Shown here: positions 1 to 12,200 of the stretch, piece by piece
Numbering within the stretch: position 1 is the first letter of the stretch
How the letters are laid out: each line of letters opens with the position of its first letter
Assembly: GCA_019614645.1 (NCBI GenBank)
Contig: JABWDB010000004.1
Span: 19,778,001 to 19,842,000 of the forward strand
Length of the DNA: 64,000 nt
Direction of reading: 5' to 3'
DNA from: Stratiolaelaps scimitus
Lineage: Eukaryota > Arthropoda > Arachnida > Mesostigmata > Laelapidae
The notes under the pieces: model-generated
Told to the model about the DNA's origin: nothing
The model's input: the letters and a program-made list of their open reading frames with translations, nothing else
The model's database searches: none
Position numbers and translations under genes: made by a program

Positions 1-217
1 TGCCCAGTATTTGTCGTTTGGGTAAAATTTTCAAAAGGATCAGAGCACTATATCTAAATAACTAAATAAAAATAAGCTGATGTTGTTCCTCTCACGCTTA
101 CCACGTAGAGAATGCGTACAGATAATCTAAATTGTGGATCGAAAAAGTGCGAACAAGTATTTAAACAAAAAGGAAGACTAATTGCAGCCGTTTTCTCACT
201 CTGTTTCTCCTCTCAAG

Positions 218-285
218 AATGTTTTTCCTCAAAGACGACCACGAACGTCATAGCGTGCCTCTCATCTCTTTCGATAACAGCAGAG
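218..285 (+). CDS. candidate small internal exon, unknown protein
   Basis: A 68-nt segment follows a pyrimidine-rich tract ending in tctcaag (positions 199-217) and stops at a good 5' splice site, AG|gtaagg, at 286. In the ATG-containing frame (ATG at 219) it encodes 22 residues, including KDDHERHSVPLISFDNSR, then leaves one base. No stop interrupts it. The charged, mixed composition fits coding sequence. I do not recognise the protein. The ATG could be internal rather than the start, because the splice acceptor lies directly before it. No phase-matched partner exon was identified, so this is a splice-signal-based inference only. Confidence 0.22.
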
Positions 286-1383
286 GTAAGGTGTAAGTAT
301 ATGCGAATCTTCTCCTGTATGGTGCCATGCCATTATGGTGAACTCCGTTCACACTATGAGGCTCGCACGCCATGCGAGACTGGCCTAGAGCAATAAGAAG
401 AGAGCTTCGTCCAAAACAGATGGGAGGGTTATGACTATGTTTCTTCGCGTTAGCGACTCAACGACCTTCGGGTGGCACATCTATGTACGCTCTGCATTGT
501 TTGCTGTATAACGCGTCTTTCGCATCGTTCACAGTGGACGGTTGAATGGCAAAGAGGTGCGCAGATGGTCTCATCGTTGTTGTACTAGACAGCGCATACG
601 GGAAGTACGTCGTATTTCTGTGGCCCAAAATTGAGCTATTTGAATTAAGTACGAGCTGTCATTGAGGTTTCATGTAATAGTATTTGCCGACAATTGCCAA
701 ATAAGTATATAGAAACTGCTAACCAAAATTGAGGATATATGCCGCAAAACTTTATTCCCTCCGGCATACAGGAGGCTTAACCTCAGCAGGCTCTTTCTCC
801 TTAGTAGTCTAAGAAAATTAGAAATTAAAAGTCTCTTATTCATTTCTTCGAGCCATAGGCTGTGCCACAACAGCATTCCTTTGAGCATAATCCCAGCATC
901 GTTGGCCAAGAAAAAGACGACTCAGTCACCAATCTATGACTATTCCTCGGTACCTGTTCAACAAGTCTGAATGCTGCTGATAACTGTTAGCAGTTTCATC
1001 GGAGCTCTGCGGCTACATTGACACCCGTTAATTTACCCAGCACGATGCCAAACACATTCATTGGGGAACTATGACGCGGGCGCAATGCGTTCCCGTTCTT
1101 GGAACCTTTCATTAGTTTTGCTACCTTTGGCGTCGGCTGTTGTGCACGGCGAGCAGATTTTTCAGCGAATTTACCAACCCAGTGAAAGTGGCGTTTACCA
1201 ACAATTCGTTCGAGGTCACGCGTTTGATAAGAATACGCAGGCAGTAGCAACGAAGGTTTGTACCTGAAAGGGTGGTCCTCTCGGCACAGCTTCTTAGAGG
1301 GAGCTACCTCTTTAGAAGCCTTTTTTTCATTGGCAGCCCCCTCATCAGACTCCTTCTCCCATCAGACTCCTCTCGCCACTTAC
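286..1383. other. no supported gene
   Basis: Mixed-composition DNA. The stretch 996-1250 is open on both strands (84 codons minus, 68 codons plus, overlapping), but neither frame has convincing splice sites or a familiar motif. No repeat or RNA was recognised. Confidence 0.4.
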
Positions 1384-1449
1384 CCGTATGGCATTACTCC
1401 CCTCGATACCAGTACAGAGCAAAGCAGCTTCGACCTGTTCTAAAAGTGG
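1384..1449 (-). CDS. candidate small internal exon, unknown protein
   Basis: On the minus strand a long (CT)-rich pyrimidine tract (about 1460-1490) precedes an acceptor at tatgag| (exon from 1449), with an alternative acceptor 10 nt further in. The exon ends at a strong donor, CGG|gtaagt, at 1383. In phase 0 it encodes 22 residues, among them EQVEAALLCTGIEGSNAIR. The (CT)-rich tract and the consensus GTAAGT are the main support. No family is recognised and no neighbouring exon is linked to it. The plus strand here is also open for about 60 codons, so the strand is inferred from the splice signals. Confidence 0.25.
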
Positions 1450-2079
1450 CTCATAGGGAAAAGTGAGAGAGAGAGAAAGAGATAAACGAGGTTTTAGGGT
1501 GATGGAACAACGACCGCCTGTGTCGTATAATTGAGGAAATCTACCAACATGAGCCTGAGCCGGCATTTGCGGCACTGCGTACCTGGCTCACTCTTTCGAG
1601 AGCTGTTGACTGTTTGGAGCAGAGTCGTCCGCGTGATTTGTCCCCGCTGAGGCGGCGTACTGCAGTACAGGTTGGATATATAGACCGATAGTGGGATATG
1701 TCCCAGATCGCAGGCTCAAACCTTGCCGTGGCCTCAGGGAGGTGTAGATCTTTCCTCCCGACATCTTCTCGTAGCGGTAGCATTAAACGGATAAGTATCG
1801 AGAAATTTTGTATCGAAGAAGGGCTGGGAGACACCTGCGAAGGGAATTCTATTAAATGTAACGCCTAATCTAAAAATCCAATAACCTCGTTGCATATAAC
1901 ACAATGCTGCACTTGCATTTTATGCTGTTCTAAGTAATGTAGAGGGCTGAGTGAGCCAGACACTAGACAGACATTAGTAATCCTGGTGCGATCAGCAATA
2001 GCACATTTCTAGGGAGCAGTTTTTCTGCTCAGAGGTAACAAACCGTCCCATTTTTTTTCTGTTTCATACTGCTAATTTC
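1450..2079. other. no supported gene
   Basis: A 97-codon minus-strand frame (1541-1834) is present without splice support. Its complement around 1705-1720 contains a weak B-box-like string, but no A box or fold supports a tRNA-derived element. Confidence 0.35.
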
Positions 2080-2254
2080 CACGAAGGAGTCTTCCGCAGG
2101 CTGGTCCGCGCCGGGATAAGCGCGCAGGATCCGTTCTTCTGCAGCGCCTTTCCTTCTCTAAGAGACAAGACAATCGCCTCCCTCGGGACGATGACGGCCT
2201 TGGCCTGACACCCTGTCCCCAACTGCTTCTCTAATCATTGTATATTTTAAGACC
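2080..2254 (+). mobile_element. non-LTR retrotransposon 3' end, decayed copy 1
   Basis: This stretch aligns by eye with 57770-57945. Both copies contain AGGCTGRTCCG, then GCGCGCAGGATCC, a later TTGGCCT, and an end near ATTGTAT. Translation gives RLVRA, then after a 4-nt deletion relative to the other copy GSVLLQRLS, which fits the QRLS-type block at the end of non-LTR retrotransposon reverse-transcriptase proteins. Only the last few dozen codons and the 3' untranslated tail remain. Everything 5' is missing, as expected from 5'-truncated insertion. The copy cannot encode a working protein. Boundaries are approximate and I saw no target-site duplication. Confidence 0.6.
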
Positions 2255-4326
2255 CAGAGCCATAATCAATACCCGACACAGAACAAAACCACGAAAACCA
2301 TTCGTATGCTCAAGATATATATATATAAAATTTTTGTGCTTTAAGGGACTGGACCATCGACTGTACATACTTGTGATATAGTACATAGTTTATTCAATAA
2401 ACATTCTCATATGCAAGCCACATGTTTGTAGTCGATAGCTATACTTTCGGCACGTAACAACAGATTGCGTTCACTCACCAGGCCTGGCTTAGCGGTCGTG
2501 ACGGTGGCTTAGTGACATAATCTCCGAATCCGGCCAGTTTTGCCAACAAATATTGTCGGCAAATTGTACATATTCGCAAGTCGTTTGATGAACACATGAA
2601 CACATAGGAGCATATGTCAGGGGATTTGAAGGGTCTTTAAAAGTGAACCTTTAGGATAGTCCCTGCCCTCAGCAGGCACCATCATCCGAATTACGAGGCT
2701 GCAATCCCAGAGGCTGATGCTATTAACAGATTCTATTAGACAGCGCGCTTTCTTATTCTGTCCTTGACATTCAACACTGTGACTCACTGGCCTTCCAAGC
2801 ACGAAAGATTGCCAATGAAGATTGCCAATTAATTCGTTGCAGAAACGTCTCACTACAAAGGAATGCCCCTCAGAGCATGTTCTCATACCCGCGGCGTTCA
2901 GACCCTCTATCTCATTGCTGGCGCTTATTCCGTTGTCTTGAGTTTGAATATTGTCTACTGCTGCCTTTTGTCTAGCAGGCGAGTATCTTTGTTCGATATG
3001 ATTCCCGTTTTGTCAAGTGTTGCCTTCAATTGGAGCCAATGTTAACTGTGTTGAACTTCTCCAGTTTTTCGTCCGTCTGGCTGGATAGGGAAAGTTGAAC
3101 GCAGCGCCTGCATCCGGAACGTCACATCAAAGCAGTGGTGTCTATTATACAACGGCATATGTCTAACCGTTTTTCTGGTGCCGGCATTGCACACCATTGT
3201 TGGCACACGCAATAATGAACGCGCACGCAAGGCTCATTAACTAAAGACGCGCATATAGCTGGATCTGGGGTGCAGCCCTAGTTTGAGCCCCCGGTTGACG
3301 GCCTGTCCAGAGGCAGTGGAACAGCTCACACAATGAAACACAACGATGTGGAACACGCCACATATCAGAAGATGCCAGATTGTCAGTCATAGTTGGGGGC
3401 GTTTCGAGGTCGTCGGCGGTGGATCACTGACTACTACGGACGGTTTTCGACGGCGTGACCGCTGTCGACACCTCCGGCGCTAATGACAGCAGCGCGGACC
3501 GCTTAGCGGCTACGATTCGACACATTGTATAGCACTGCGTGGAAGATCCCACCAACAGGTGGTGGTGTACCGTACCCCATTACTGAGACGAGCTGCAGGT
3601 GCTGCTGCTTCGCACAAAATGCATTCATTTAACGGTCAGCTAAGAAACAACCGACTAATTACCCAAATCTAATCGACTTCAATTATCGCAGGTGGGTGTA
3701 TGGTCACCCTCAGCGATTGGGTGAACGAGCGGAATGACGATATACATACATCTCTGATAACCTTATACACTACTGGCGTTTCCACTAAAGGATGTCCCTA
3801 CCGAATACATCAGTGCGAGCTGAACGGGGATGACCTGAGGGACTAGTTAAAACTTGGGCTTCGAGTACCATAAATTAATAGTAGAGCAATACGTCCATTG
3901 GTGACGCACTACAAAATGCAGTAGAGAATCCTCCCGTGCTTTCGTTGTAATTCATATGCCTCTGCTAAACGCTGATCTATATATTATATTATCATTCAAG
4001 ATATCGTTAGTGTGCGCCAACTAAGGTCACTGGTGGCTGTGGTGAAACTTCTCAGCTCATGTTCTGGCTGACGCAAAACGTCACTTTAAATTTAAGCAGA
4101 GTAACGAGGAATCTGCTGCCAACTAGATGTAATAATTACCACGAGCAACCATTCGGTTTACCATTATACCGCTGGAAACGACGACCAACACAAGGCAGCC
4201 AACGCCACTTTCTACCTAAGTCCTACGTTGCCTGAACTGTTGCCTGTTCTCTGTGTACTCCGAAATAATTAGATTCCGTTTAGTTACATACATATGCATA
4301 GTACGGATATTATTCAGCGAAGCGCA

Positions 4327-4348
4327 CTCTCTCTCTCGCGCGCGCGCG
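4327..4348. repeat. compound microsatellite (CT)5(CG)6
   Basis: Five CT units run straight into six CG units. The alternating CG part is a classical Z-DNA-forming sequence. Confidence 0.85.
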
Positions 4349-5907
4349 TTTGTATCTCCCACGTGTATCCCAAATGAAATCTATCCCCTGAACGACCATC
4401 GCATCTGCATACGGCTCGACCCCACCAGGTATCGTCCTGCCTAGATCCTCTCGTAGAGTCTAGGAACTTGCTTCCAGATGGCTATTTCGTACATATGCAC
4501 ATGAGTGTACTCGTGTCTGCCCCTTACGCTATAGTAGTGCCTCTTCACGGCAAGTTACAGTATGCGAGAATCACTGCGATGGGCTCCCATGACCAAGCGC
4601 CCATCTATTTTACTTTTTAGGAGTCATTGAAGGGTGTGCTATTCGTAGCTCGCTTTCAGGCTGCTTCGCGCTTGAGATTGGAGGCAAACTTAAAATGGAC
4701 ATGACTAATGTTTCTAACCTTCTGTGTGGCCCCAACTAGCTGAAAGCCAGGTAGATGTACGATAGAAAACAGTGTTAAGTTGAGCAGTCCATTATGTGTA
4801 AGTGGCGTACATATTAATAATGCAGTGTAATTAGCGAGGTTAAAGACAAAAGGCTTCGAACAATTTGAATGGCACGGAAGAAAAAGCCATTTGAACCAAT
4901 TGTTTGACCAACAAATCAAGTAAAAATTCCGCAATCGAGGGGAAATGGATGAACAAAAATGATAAGATTTAATGAACGAAATCACAGATCGAACGTGGCT
5001 TATATGCGCGATCAGGCACTAGAACGTGTTGTCAGCGTCGATTGTAAAAGAACCGCGAACAAACGTTTTTATCCTATCATTTTTCCAGGAAGTCCGTAGT
5101 TACATAAAGCTGTATCAAATTTGGCCGATGCGGGCTGCTTGTTTAGTCAATTGCTCGCCATGATGGGCACCCTGCCACATACTATTGTACGTACGAAGTG
5201 TTCGCTATCCTATGAAAGCAGAGTATGTCTGTCACGTAGGCTAAACAATGCTGTTAGAACTTTAGCTCTCTCTAATTGTGTTGCGCATAAATTAGAAGCG
5301 AAGTTTGTCTGAGGGTAGACTATTTATAAGCGCGCCTCGGTGTCAGACCACGAGAAAATTTCACCTATATGAAACTCGTCTATTGTCATAATTCAAATTT
5401 GTCTCGCGATCGAATATTTGAGTCGAACATCAATCCACCAGTTTTCTCAGTGAACATTTCAATTCTCCACTACAATGTCATTGACATATATGCATAGCCG
5501 TCAGGTCGTCTAAGAACGTTACATAATTAACTAATATAACATCGTTGAACGAACGTGCTGAAGTTTGGTGCATGCCAACGTATCTAAGGTTTTAAGCAAT
5601 CGTGCACAACGACAAAAGTGCCAATGCTGTTCAGCATATACAGCCCTTTGTATTTATTATCGTTCTACATCAAATGTACTGGTTATGGAGAATCGTTCTA
5701 TCGGGTAACAAAATGTGGTTCATTTTATCATTAAATAGTAGTAATTTATTTAATTTTTTCGCAGTAAATTGGAAGCAGGAACAGTCTCGTGGGCACACGT
5801 CGCGGCACGTCAAGCACACCTGTTATTGATGAGTCCTGTCCAGCTTCGATGGAGTTCGGGAGAATCGACTCATCAGCTTATGAAATAGTTCGTTTCGAAG
5901 AATTATT

Positions 5908-5927
5908 TTGTCAGGTTCGCCTGACAA
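5908..5927. other. short perfect hairpin with TTCG loop
   Basis: The arms TTGTCAGG and CCTGACAA pair perfectly over 8 bp around a TTCG loop. It is short enough to be chance. No gene abuts it. Confidence 0.5.
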
Positions 5928-7644
5928 CTTCGGGCAGGTGGTAACCCATCTTGACACCGAAGGGGCTACATTTGATTGATTCAGCCCAAAGTCGAGAAAA
6001 TTGGCTAGGGATCATCCACATATATCGATCGTCTAAGGATTCAGTTGCGAAAGAGAGCTGAGGTGCACTGTCCGTGAGTGTACCACCTCTCGCGCGTCAA
6101 TGTTTCTTGCTTGAACCGCGTTCAGCTAAATGTTCAGCGTACCGAACGTATGTGTTCATAGTAATATTTTCCTTTTCGAATTGTTGTTATCGTTATGCGT
6201 GTATCAATATGAACACTGTTGGTTTTCCTTTTTATATTAATAGGATTTTGAACAGGCTAAGCAATTTGAGTACGACCAACTTAGTGGTGTGTCCAAGCTA
6301 TCGCTTTATATAACACAATACTCTCATGCCTGAGCGTGTGGTTCATCCCGGCGAATCCCATAGACACAAAGAGTTTTCGTTTTTTTAAAATCTACTGCCG
6401 AAGGCCCTCGGGGCAACTTGATCTTTGTTGAGCAGCGACAGTGATGGAGAAAATTTCACCTCAAACAATCGTTCCGAGAAACTCAGGATATAATTGATTA
6501 CTACTTATGCACATTACATTTACCATATATTATTATTATACGTTACATATTATACATTACATTACATTTCTTATGAGTAATTGTCGAGATGTGCTCAGCC
6601 GAAGAGCACGCATGTATAGCACAATAAGTTCAGGTGGTTTAGTTTCGCTTCCGATTGCATGGCGCACACGAACGCACCACCACGCCACCGGGCTCGACTC
6701 TATTTATTCAACCAGGTAACCCGAACCTATCCATTTGTTATCGAATCTCAATTCAGCCACCTCTATCTATATCAACATGGTATACTTTAGTCCATTGCAA
6801 GATCTGCTCAAACTGCATATCTATATTAAGTGCCACATTAATTTCCTTGCCTCTGCTTTCGATGTAATAGTATCCGTGTGGAAAATCTGGCCAACAAAAC
6901 AGCCACCGTTTCCCCTATTCGTGCACTATACGATGTCATGCATGAAATGCCGACATTACGGATACTCACCAACTTCGGCTACGGGCGCGGTACAGCGGTC
7001 GTTGTTTGACCCGGCACTGTTGGTCACCAAAAGCGGTATATGGTGCGGACATACGCACACATGTCGACCTCGCGGTGTGAAGTAACAAGCGAAGTCGTGG
7101 TAGCACTCAAACTTCGGCGAAACGGACTCAATGCAGATCCTGAGCTTTCCTGTAACATGTTTGCATACAAACACAACAAAATAATACCAAATTAACGTCG
7201 TCAGATGTTTGAGAGAATACGCATACGGGAAAGAAGGCAAACCAGCACAAATCAGACAGCTCAATTTAGCCAAAAATTCTACGCTGGAAGATATAATAGA
7301 CGATACTACTGAGCAGCATCCACACATCGATATCGTCCCTTGCACTCGGAACCACAGTAAAATCGACCCCCTCCCTCCTCGGTGATCGTGTTACGCAGTG
7401 CCCGCTACGAAGTACTCGGACCGTGCATATAAGCCAGTACGTACAGAGGAATGAGCTGATTCATGTCTGTAGTCTACAAGTATCAGATGTCGTAGAGGTG
7501 TCAAAGGCACCCACAGAGTTTGGCAGCGTCGTGCAAATCGAGAACGCGAGAGTCCTTCCAGGCTTCGTTTACTTCCAGCCGATGGTTGAATTCGCTGCTG
7601 TTTTATAGCTACTGTTTTGTGTCTCGTCCTCTCTTCAATCGTAG

Positions 7645-7816
7645 GCTGGCACAACTCTGCCTACCGTCTCCATGACATGCTGACCCACTACGTAGCACTC
7701 GAGCAGCACGGTCGAGCAAATATCGTCGATCTGGGCAAACCTGGGGGCTGCATTCCAAAGGCGTGTCTCGGTTGGCCGAGCTTTAAACGTGTCTTGGACT
7801 CAGGGAGCAAGACACT
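7645..7816 (+). CDS. candidate internal exon, unknown protein
   Basis: A clear pyrimidine-rich acceptor (7620-7644, ending caatcgtag) and a good donor, ACACT|gtgagt, bound a 172-nt open segment. It enters with one base owed from the previous exon and leaves two bases. It encodes 56 full codons, including LTHYVALEQHGRANIVDLGK and GCIPKACLGWPSFKRVLDSG, with no stop. Composition is balanced and third positions favour C or G in the middle part. I do not recognise a domain. The next plus-strand candidate with a matching phase is at 15063, more than 7 kb away, and a one-in-three phase match is weak evidence. Confidence 0.27.
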
Positions 7817-9031
7817 GTGAGTGAAATCTGGCTACGGATCTCAACCGTCCCAGTTGCTTATATGATCGGTTTTCAATTCTAAGCTCAAGATTATCCTACT
7901 TGGAACTCTAAAACATATTAAGGCTATACACACATGTATACATGTCTAAGAAAAACTAAGTAAATGTATATTGGGATGTTGTGAACTGAGAAAAAGGCGC
8001 GTTTTTCGGTCATTATTTCTACAACGGTTGAAAGCTAACAAAGTACTCAACCACTGCGAAGCCCGCCTGGTTTCTCGGCCTTTACACGATTGGCATACAT
8101 TTCGATTTTCGAAATATCTACTTGTTCCTTTTTCTGCCTAGGGTCGATACACAGCTTTCATAAAAACGATTGAGAATTTGAGAAAAATGTCAATTAAAAA
8201 AAATGACGCATTATTTCGAGACGCACGTGTCTTGGAATTTGCTCGAGCATGTCGCATATAAAGCTTTGCATGGATATCATGAAATAACCGTAACTGACAA
8301 GTGGCCTAATTCTCGTACGGTAACAGGTTACATGTTTCAAGGTAACGGGTAATTGTAATGTCGTCACGGGATAAGGGGGTGAGGGACGCGCGGGATTCTG
8401 ATAACCATTACAACGGGATGAGCGGAACACGGTAGTGAAGCAATTTAATCAGGGTATTGGCTAACCGCCCTCAGGTAACAATGTTGTTGTACGGTAATCA
8501 AAAAATTACGGCCGTATTGTACAAGATGCGCTACAATTTGCAAAAGTCCAAAGCTACACTTGTTGAAAATATTGGCCCGGTTCCCTCCAGGAATTCACTA
8601 CTTAGAATCCTCCAGGTTTCGTTTGATGGCACGAGGCACAAAGAATCTGCATTGGTCGGCAATTGCATACGTTCATGTGGCTATAACGCCCACATTACCA
8701 GTGGCGTTATCGTGTGGAGCTTTCACGACAAACTCTTGAGATTTCTCCCATCAGCAATCGCTCGCGAAAGAAGTCTGTGGCTCAGAAATGAGCTCAGTCT
8801 GTGGCTCAAAACACGGTTTTCGGTCATAAACTTCGTCTATTATATTTAACTTGCATATGGGCCCGTTTTTTTCCTTCTCAAAACAGCCCGAAACGACTCG
8901 CACTCCACTGCGCATATATATATATATATATATAGTATATCGCGTATCGCGATAATGCGCCGATGTTGCCAGAGGACTCGGCCGTTGCACACTTGACAAC
9001 CTTCACCGCTTCCTTAGTTACTCCTTCCTAG
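7817..9031. other. no supported gene; one 123-codon frame
   Basis: A plus-strand frame from ATG 8481 to a stop at 8849 covers 122 residues, but it lacks a recognisable motif and this length is expected by chance. It contains a tandem duplication: agtctgtggctca occurs at 8772 and again at 8796. Confidence 0.35.
8914..8934. repeat. (AT)n microsatellite
   Basis: 21 nt of uninterrupted AT alternation, followed after one G by further TATAT. Confidence 0.9.
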
Positions 9032-9265
9032 CGGCCGACTGGCGGAGACTTCTTCGAGGAGAAGTTGGATGACGATGCCCTGGGCGACGTGAAACCGATC
9101 GAGCCAAATCCTCGGAGAAGTGCCTGCAGATGGACCTGCGCTCAGCCAGGCGGTGGGCTCCTTAGAGCTGTGCAGCCGACGAATTTTATAGTGGCCGCGG
9201 ATAAGTGGAGGCCGCAAGTTGTGACCGCACGGAGCCAAGCGCCATGCCACCAAAGTGCTGACTGA
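9032..9265 (+). pseudogene. coding-like patch, probably frameshifted, unknown protein
   Basis: After a pyrimidine-rich acceptor (9008-9031, ending ccttcctag) the first 60 nt read as EEKLDDDALGDVKPIE, nearly all codons ending in C or G. From about 9103 the same codon bias moves to another frame (SSEKCLQMDLRSARRW), and from about 9140 to the third frame (QAVGSLELCSRRIL). One frame stays open to 9265. The simplest reading is an old coding sequence with two frameshifts. Alternatively it is one exon in the first frame, with the other frames fortuitous. No family was recognised. Confidence 0.25.
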
Positions 9266-12200
9266 TGAGTGTTTATAGATGAATCAAAAGTAGTTTGCGT
9301 TTTAGGTTTACGTGGCAACGAAAACAACAAACATAAAAAAAGCCAGGAAACTATAGATGCAAGTTATTTCAATGTTTTCTGCGAAATACTGAGTACGAAT
9401 ATCACCACAGGAAGCTGCACGCGCATAGCTTCATGCTAAATATATGGGCGTATATATTGTTACACAGTTTCGTAAACATTTCAATTTTTGTTCCTTTGAA
9501 AGCGATTTGTACCGGTAGATTTCAGTTCTATTAGCATGAACTAAAACGATGGCAGTTTCGTGATTTACTTCGTCACCCCCTCGTCCGCCAAGGAACATTC
9601 GAATATTACTCCGGAGGTATCCGAGAGATGCTTGATCCTCATGATGCGTCATTTAGATACTGAATCATTTTCGACCAGGTCTATGATCCTCTTGAACGTC
9701 CAAAATGTTACAATTAAGTATTTCGAAAGATAAGGAAAAAAACGAACGTGCATACATCACAACTTTGGGAGATCCACGAACTCGCCCCATATCGCCGCAT
9801 TTCGATTGGTATATATAAGGTTTCTATATATTATAAGGCTTCCTTAAGCAAGTTCACCTAACCGTTTTCATTACACATATAACAAGGCACTGGCCTGCCG
9901 ACTTCTCAAAGGCGCGTTTCCTTTGGATAAAAATTTAACGTGCACATTACCATAGCTCCATTTACAACTCAATCTAGAACGCCACAGTGGGCTGGCTAAG
10001 GCGAAGAACTCAAAACTATGACGTCCCATGACGATTCCATCGAATTATCCGAGTTCCTAATACCAGCCCACTTGGCAATTACGATTTGACCAGTGTAAAT
10101 ATCATTGGCCTCCTTGCACTAGATCTGTTCACGGATCCTTAGAAGGGCTCCTGGCGCCAAGAGGTTTCTGCCCTTGCAGAATTTAGTTGCCATAGATGAC
10201 TAGCGTTGGAGTGATTGCACGTAGTGGACCAACGAACGCTGGGGCTGTCTCATTTTGGTTGGTTGCGCCATATTCTCTAATAAGAACCCTCAATGTACAC
10301 CTACACACAAACACACAGACAATAATTTTCTACCAAGTGAGGTGTTCGCGTGCCGGAGCAAATTGAAACAAGTCGACTTCCAACTTGTCCGCTTCACGTA
10401 GAGCAACTTAGTTATTTATTGTTCCCGTTTCGCTTTTGGATTCCCTGACTGATGTCATTAGCAACTCGGCGATGGTGGCGGGGTGCTTTGAATGTACACG
10501 TGATAGACAGTCTATTCTCAGTTCAAGGCCAACTCGTGGTACGAAGAACGTGAGCTGATACTCCGTCCATGCCCTTCCTCAAGATATCCTGAATTTACTT
10601 GACTTTACTTCGAGGCATTCATAGAAGGATCTCAACAATCTGGCGGATTTGTGGCATTACATGTTAGTCAGCTACAACGAGGAATGTGATGTTTAGGGAA
10701 AAATTGCAAGTGCTGGTCGACGACGTGCTTGCTCTCAGTGCTTCTGCACATACAGCTAAAAATCGCGTGTAAAAACGTATTTAATTCCACCTTCGAACCT
10801 GGGATGTCGAATTATCGAATTGATTCGAGAATGTTAGGCTTCAGCAGTGACTCGACAGCCCTCCAACGGAACAATCTCCATGTGGTATTCCAGTATGCAT
10901 GGAGATGGTTTTGTTCAAACAACATTTGGAAGACAAATCGTTCGTTTCCAACCGACGGAATGCCGGGACGGGGTATTGCAGAAGCCAAGAACATCCAGAC
11001 TCACAGAGTGGGCATACGGATTCAGTGAATTTGAATGGCCGTCACAAACGATAAGCGATATGTGCTGTATAAACATTATAATATGCATGTTATAGCTTTT
11101 TGATCTAGAATTGCAAAAGGTCGTAATGCATTGCCATGGCCTCTTGAAAAGTTGACTCAAATGCGCTGTGTAAATACTATAAGCGCGGTATCACAAAGTC
11201 ATATTTTCCCGTGGACTATTAGCAAAAAATTTGGCAGTCTTTCGCAACCCGTCCTCTTCGTATTTTTACCGTAAGCACATATTCAAATATTAGTGCATAC
11301 TTAAATCATAGCGAGCAAGACAGGAAGTCCAGAGAAAATTTTCATTGAGAATGAGAAGCGACTTTTTTAACATACGCATTATTACCCATATATGAGTGCG
11401 CAGAAAAATGAGAGGAAAACCTGCATGGAAAGTTAACTTCCATGAGGTTGGCGTGATTAGTTTATGTTAGGGTTGTATAATTTACTGGTGTTTGGTGGTA
11501 GCGTGGCATAGTATCTAAGCCCGAAACATGTTAGGACCATTTCTAAAGCCAACGTTCGCCTCTCGGAGATAAGTGACCTGTCGCATTCCGACCCCGTCCA
11601 ATTTGTCTCATCTTCCCCTGTGAGCATATATGCATATTTGTAACTCTATATACTCTATGTCTATTCCTTTGATTCCTCTTTCTTTATGGCCCATTTTTAA
11701 AAGGGCGGCTCGTCTATATAGTTTTCACCTACGACAGCTCTCAAAGATGAGTTTTTTCAAACATCTATGCGCTTCAGGATGGCCTGAACAGAGCCGTTTA
11801 TGGAGGAGGTATGTCACAGTTCAGCAGAAGTCTTCTATACACAATAATTAGTGACGTCGTTAGGAAGCGGGTTAAGATTATTAGAAAAAGATTATCAGAT
11901 ACATGTATGTATTCTACGATTCAACACCGACAACTATTCTGACACGCATTGTCACAAATTAAGCTTCCATTATAGTTTAAGCACAAGGTTTCCACCTGTT
12001 GTGGAGATGCTTCGAAGTCGGACATGTCGCTTTGTGCATATCCATTTGTATCCCACCTCACGTGCACGACACGCAGCTTCGAAAAAGGTATAGAAGGTAT
12101 TTTTTAATCAAAGTCCACCTTCATATTGTCCCTCTCATTGGGCTAAACAATGCCGAACTACATCTATCATATCTTTTTTAAACAGGCATACCCATGTCTC

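Larger units (their letters stand above)
2255..7644. other. gene-poor stretch
   Basis: I see no supported exon. A short AT run follows the retrotransposon end near 2314. The GC-rich patch 3400-3530 holds short open frames on both strands (30-34 codons), with a possible minus-strand acceptor near 3550, but too little to call. Frames at 4656-4985 (minus) and 6956-7345 (minus) look random. A plus frame 7423-7608 ends 37 nt before the next exon candidate but has no phase-compatible donor to it. Confidence 0.4.

Noticed and set aside
1690..1760. tRNA-like element on the minus strand (B-box-like ggtttgagcct).
   Set aside because: No A box at the right distance, and no stems fold.
5352..6461. The 15-mer gagaaaatttcacct occurs at 5352 and 6447, with shorter versions at 25100 and 39438.
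   Set aside because: A 64-kb window is expected to contain one or two identical 15-mer pairs by chance, and the flanks do not align.
7423..7608. Plus frame ending 37 nt before the 7645 exon as its upstream exon.
   Set aside because: Every GT in the frame leaves phase 0, while the 7645 exon needs one base from upstream.
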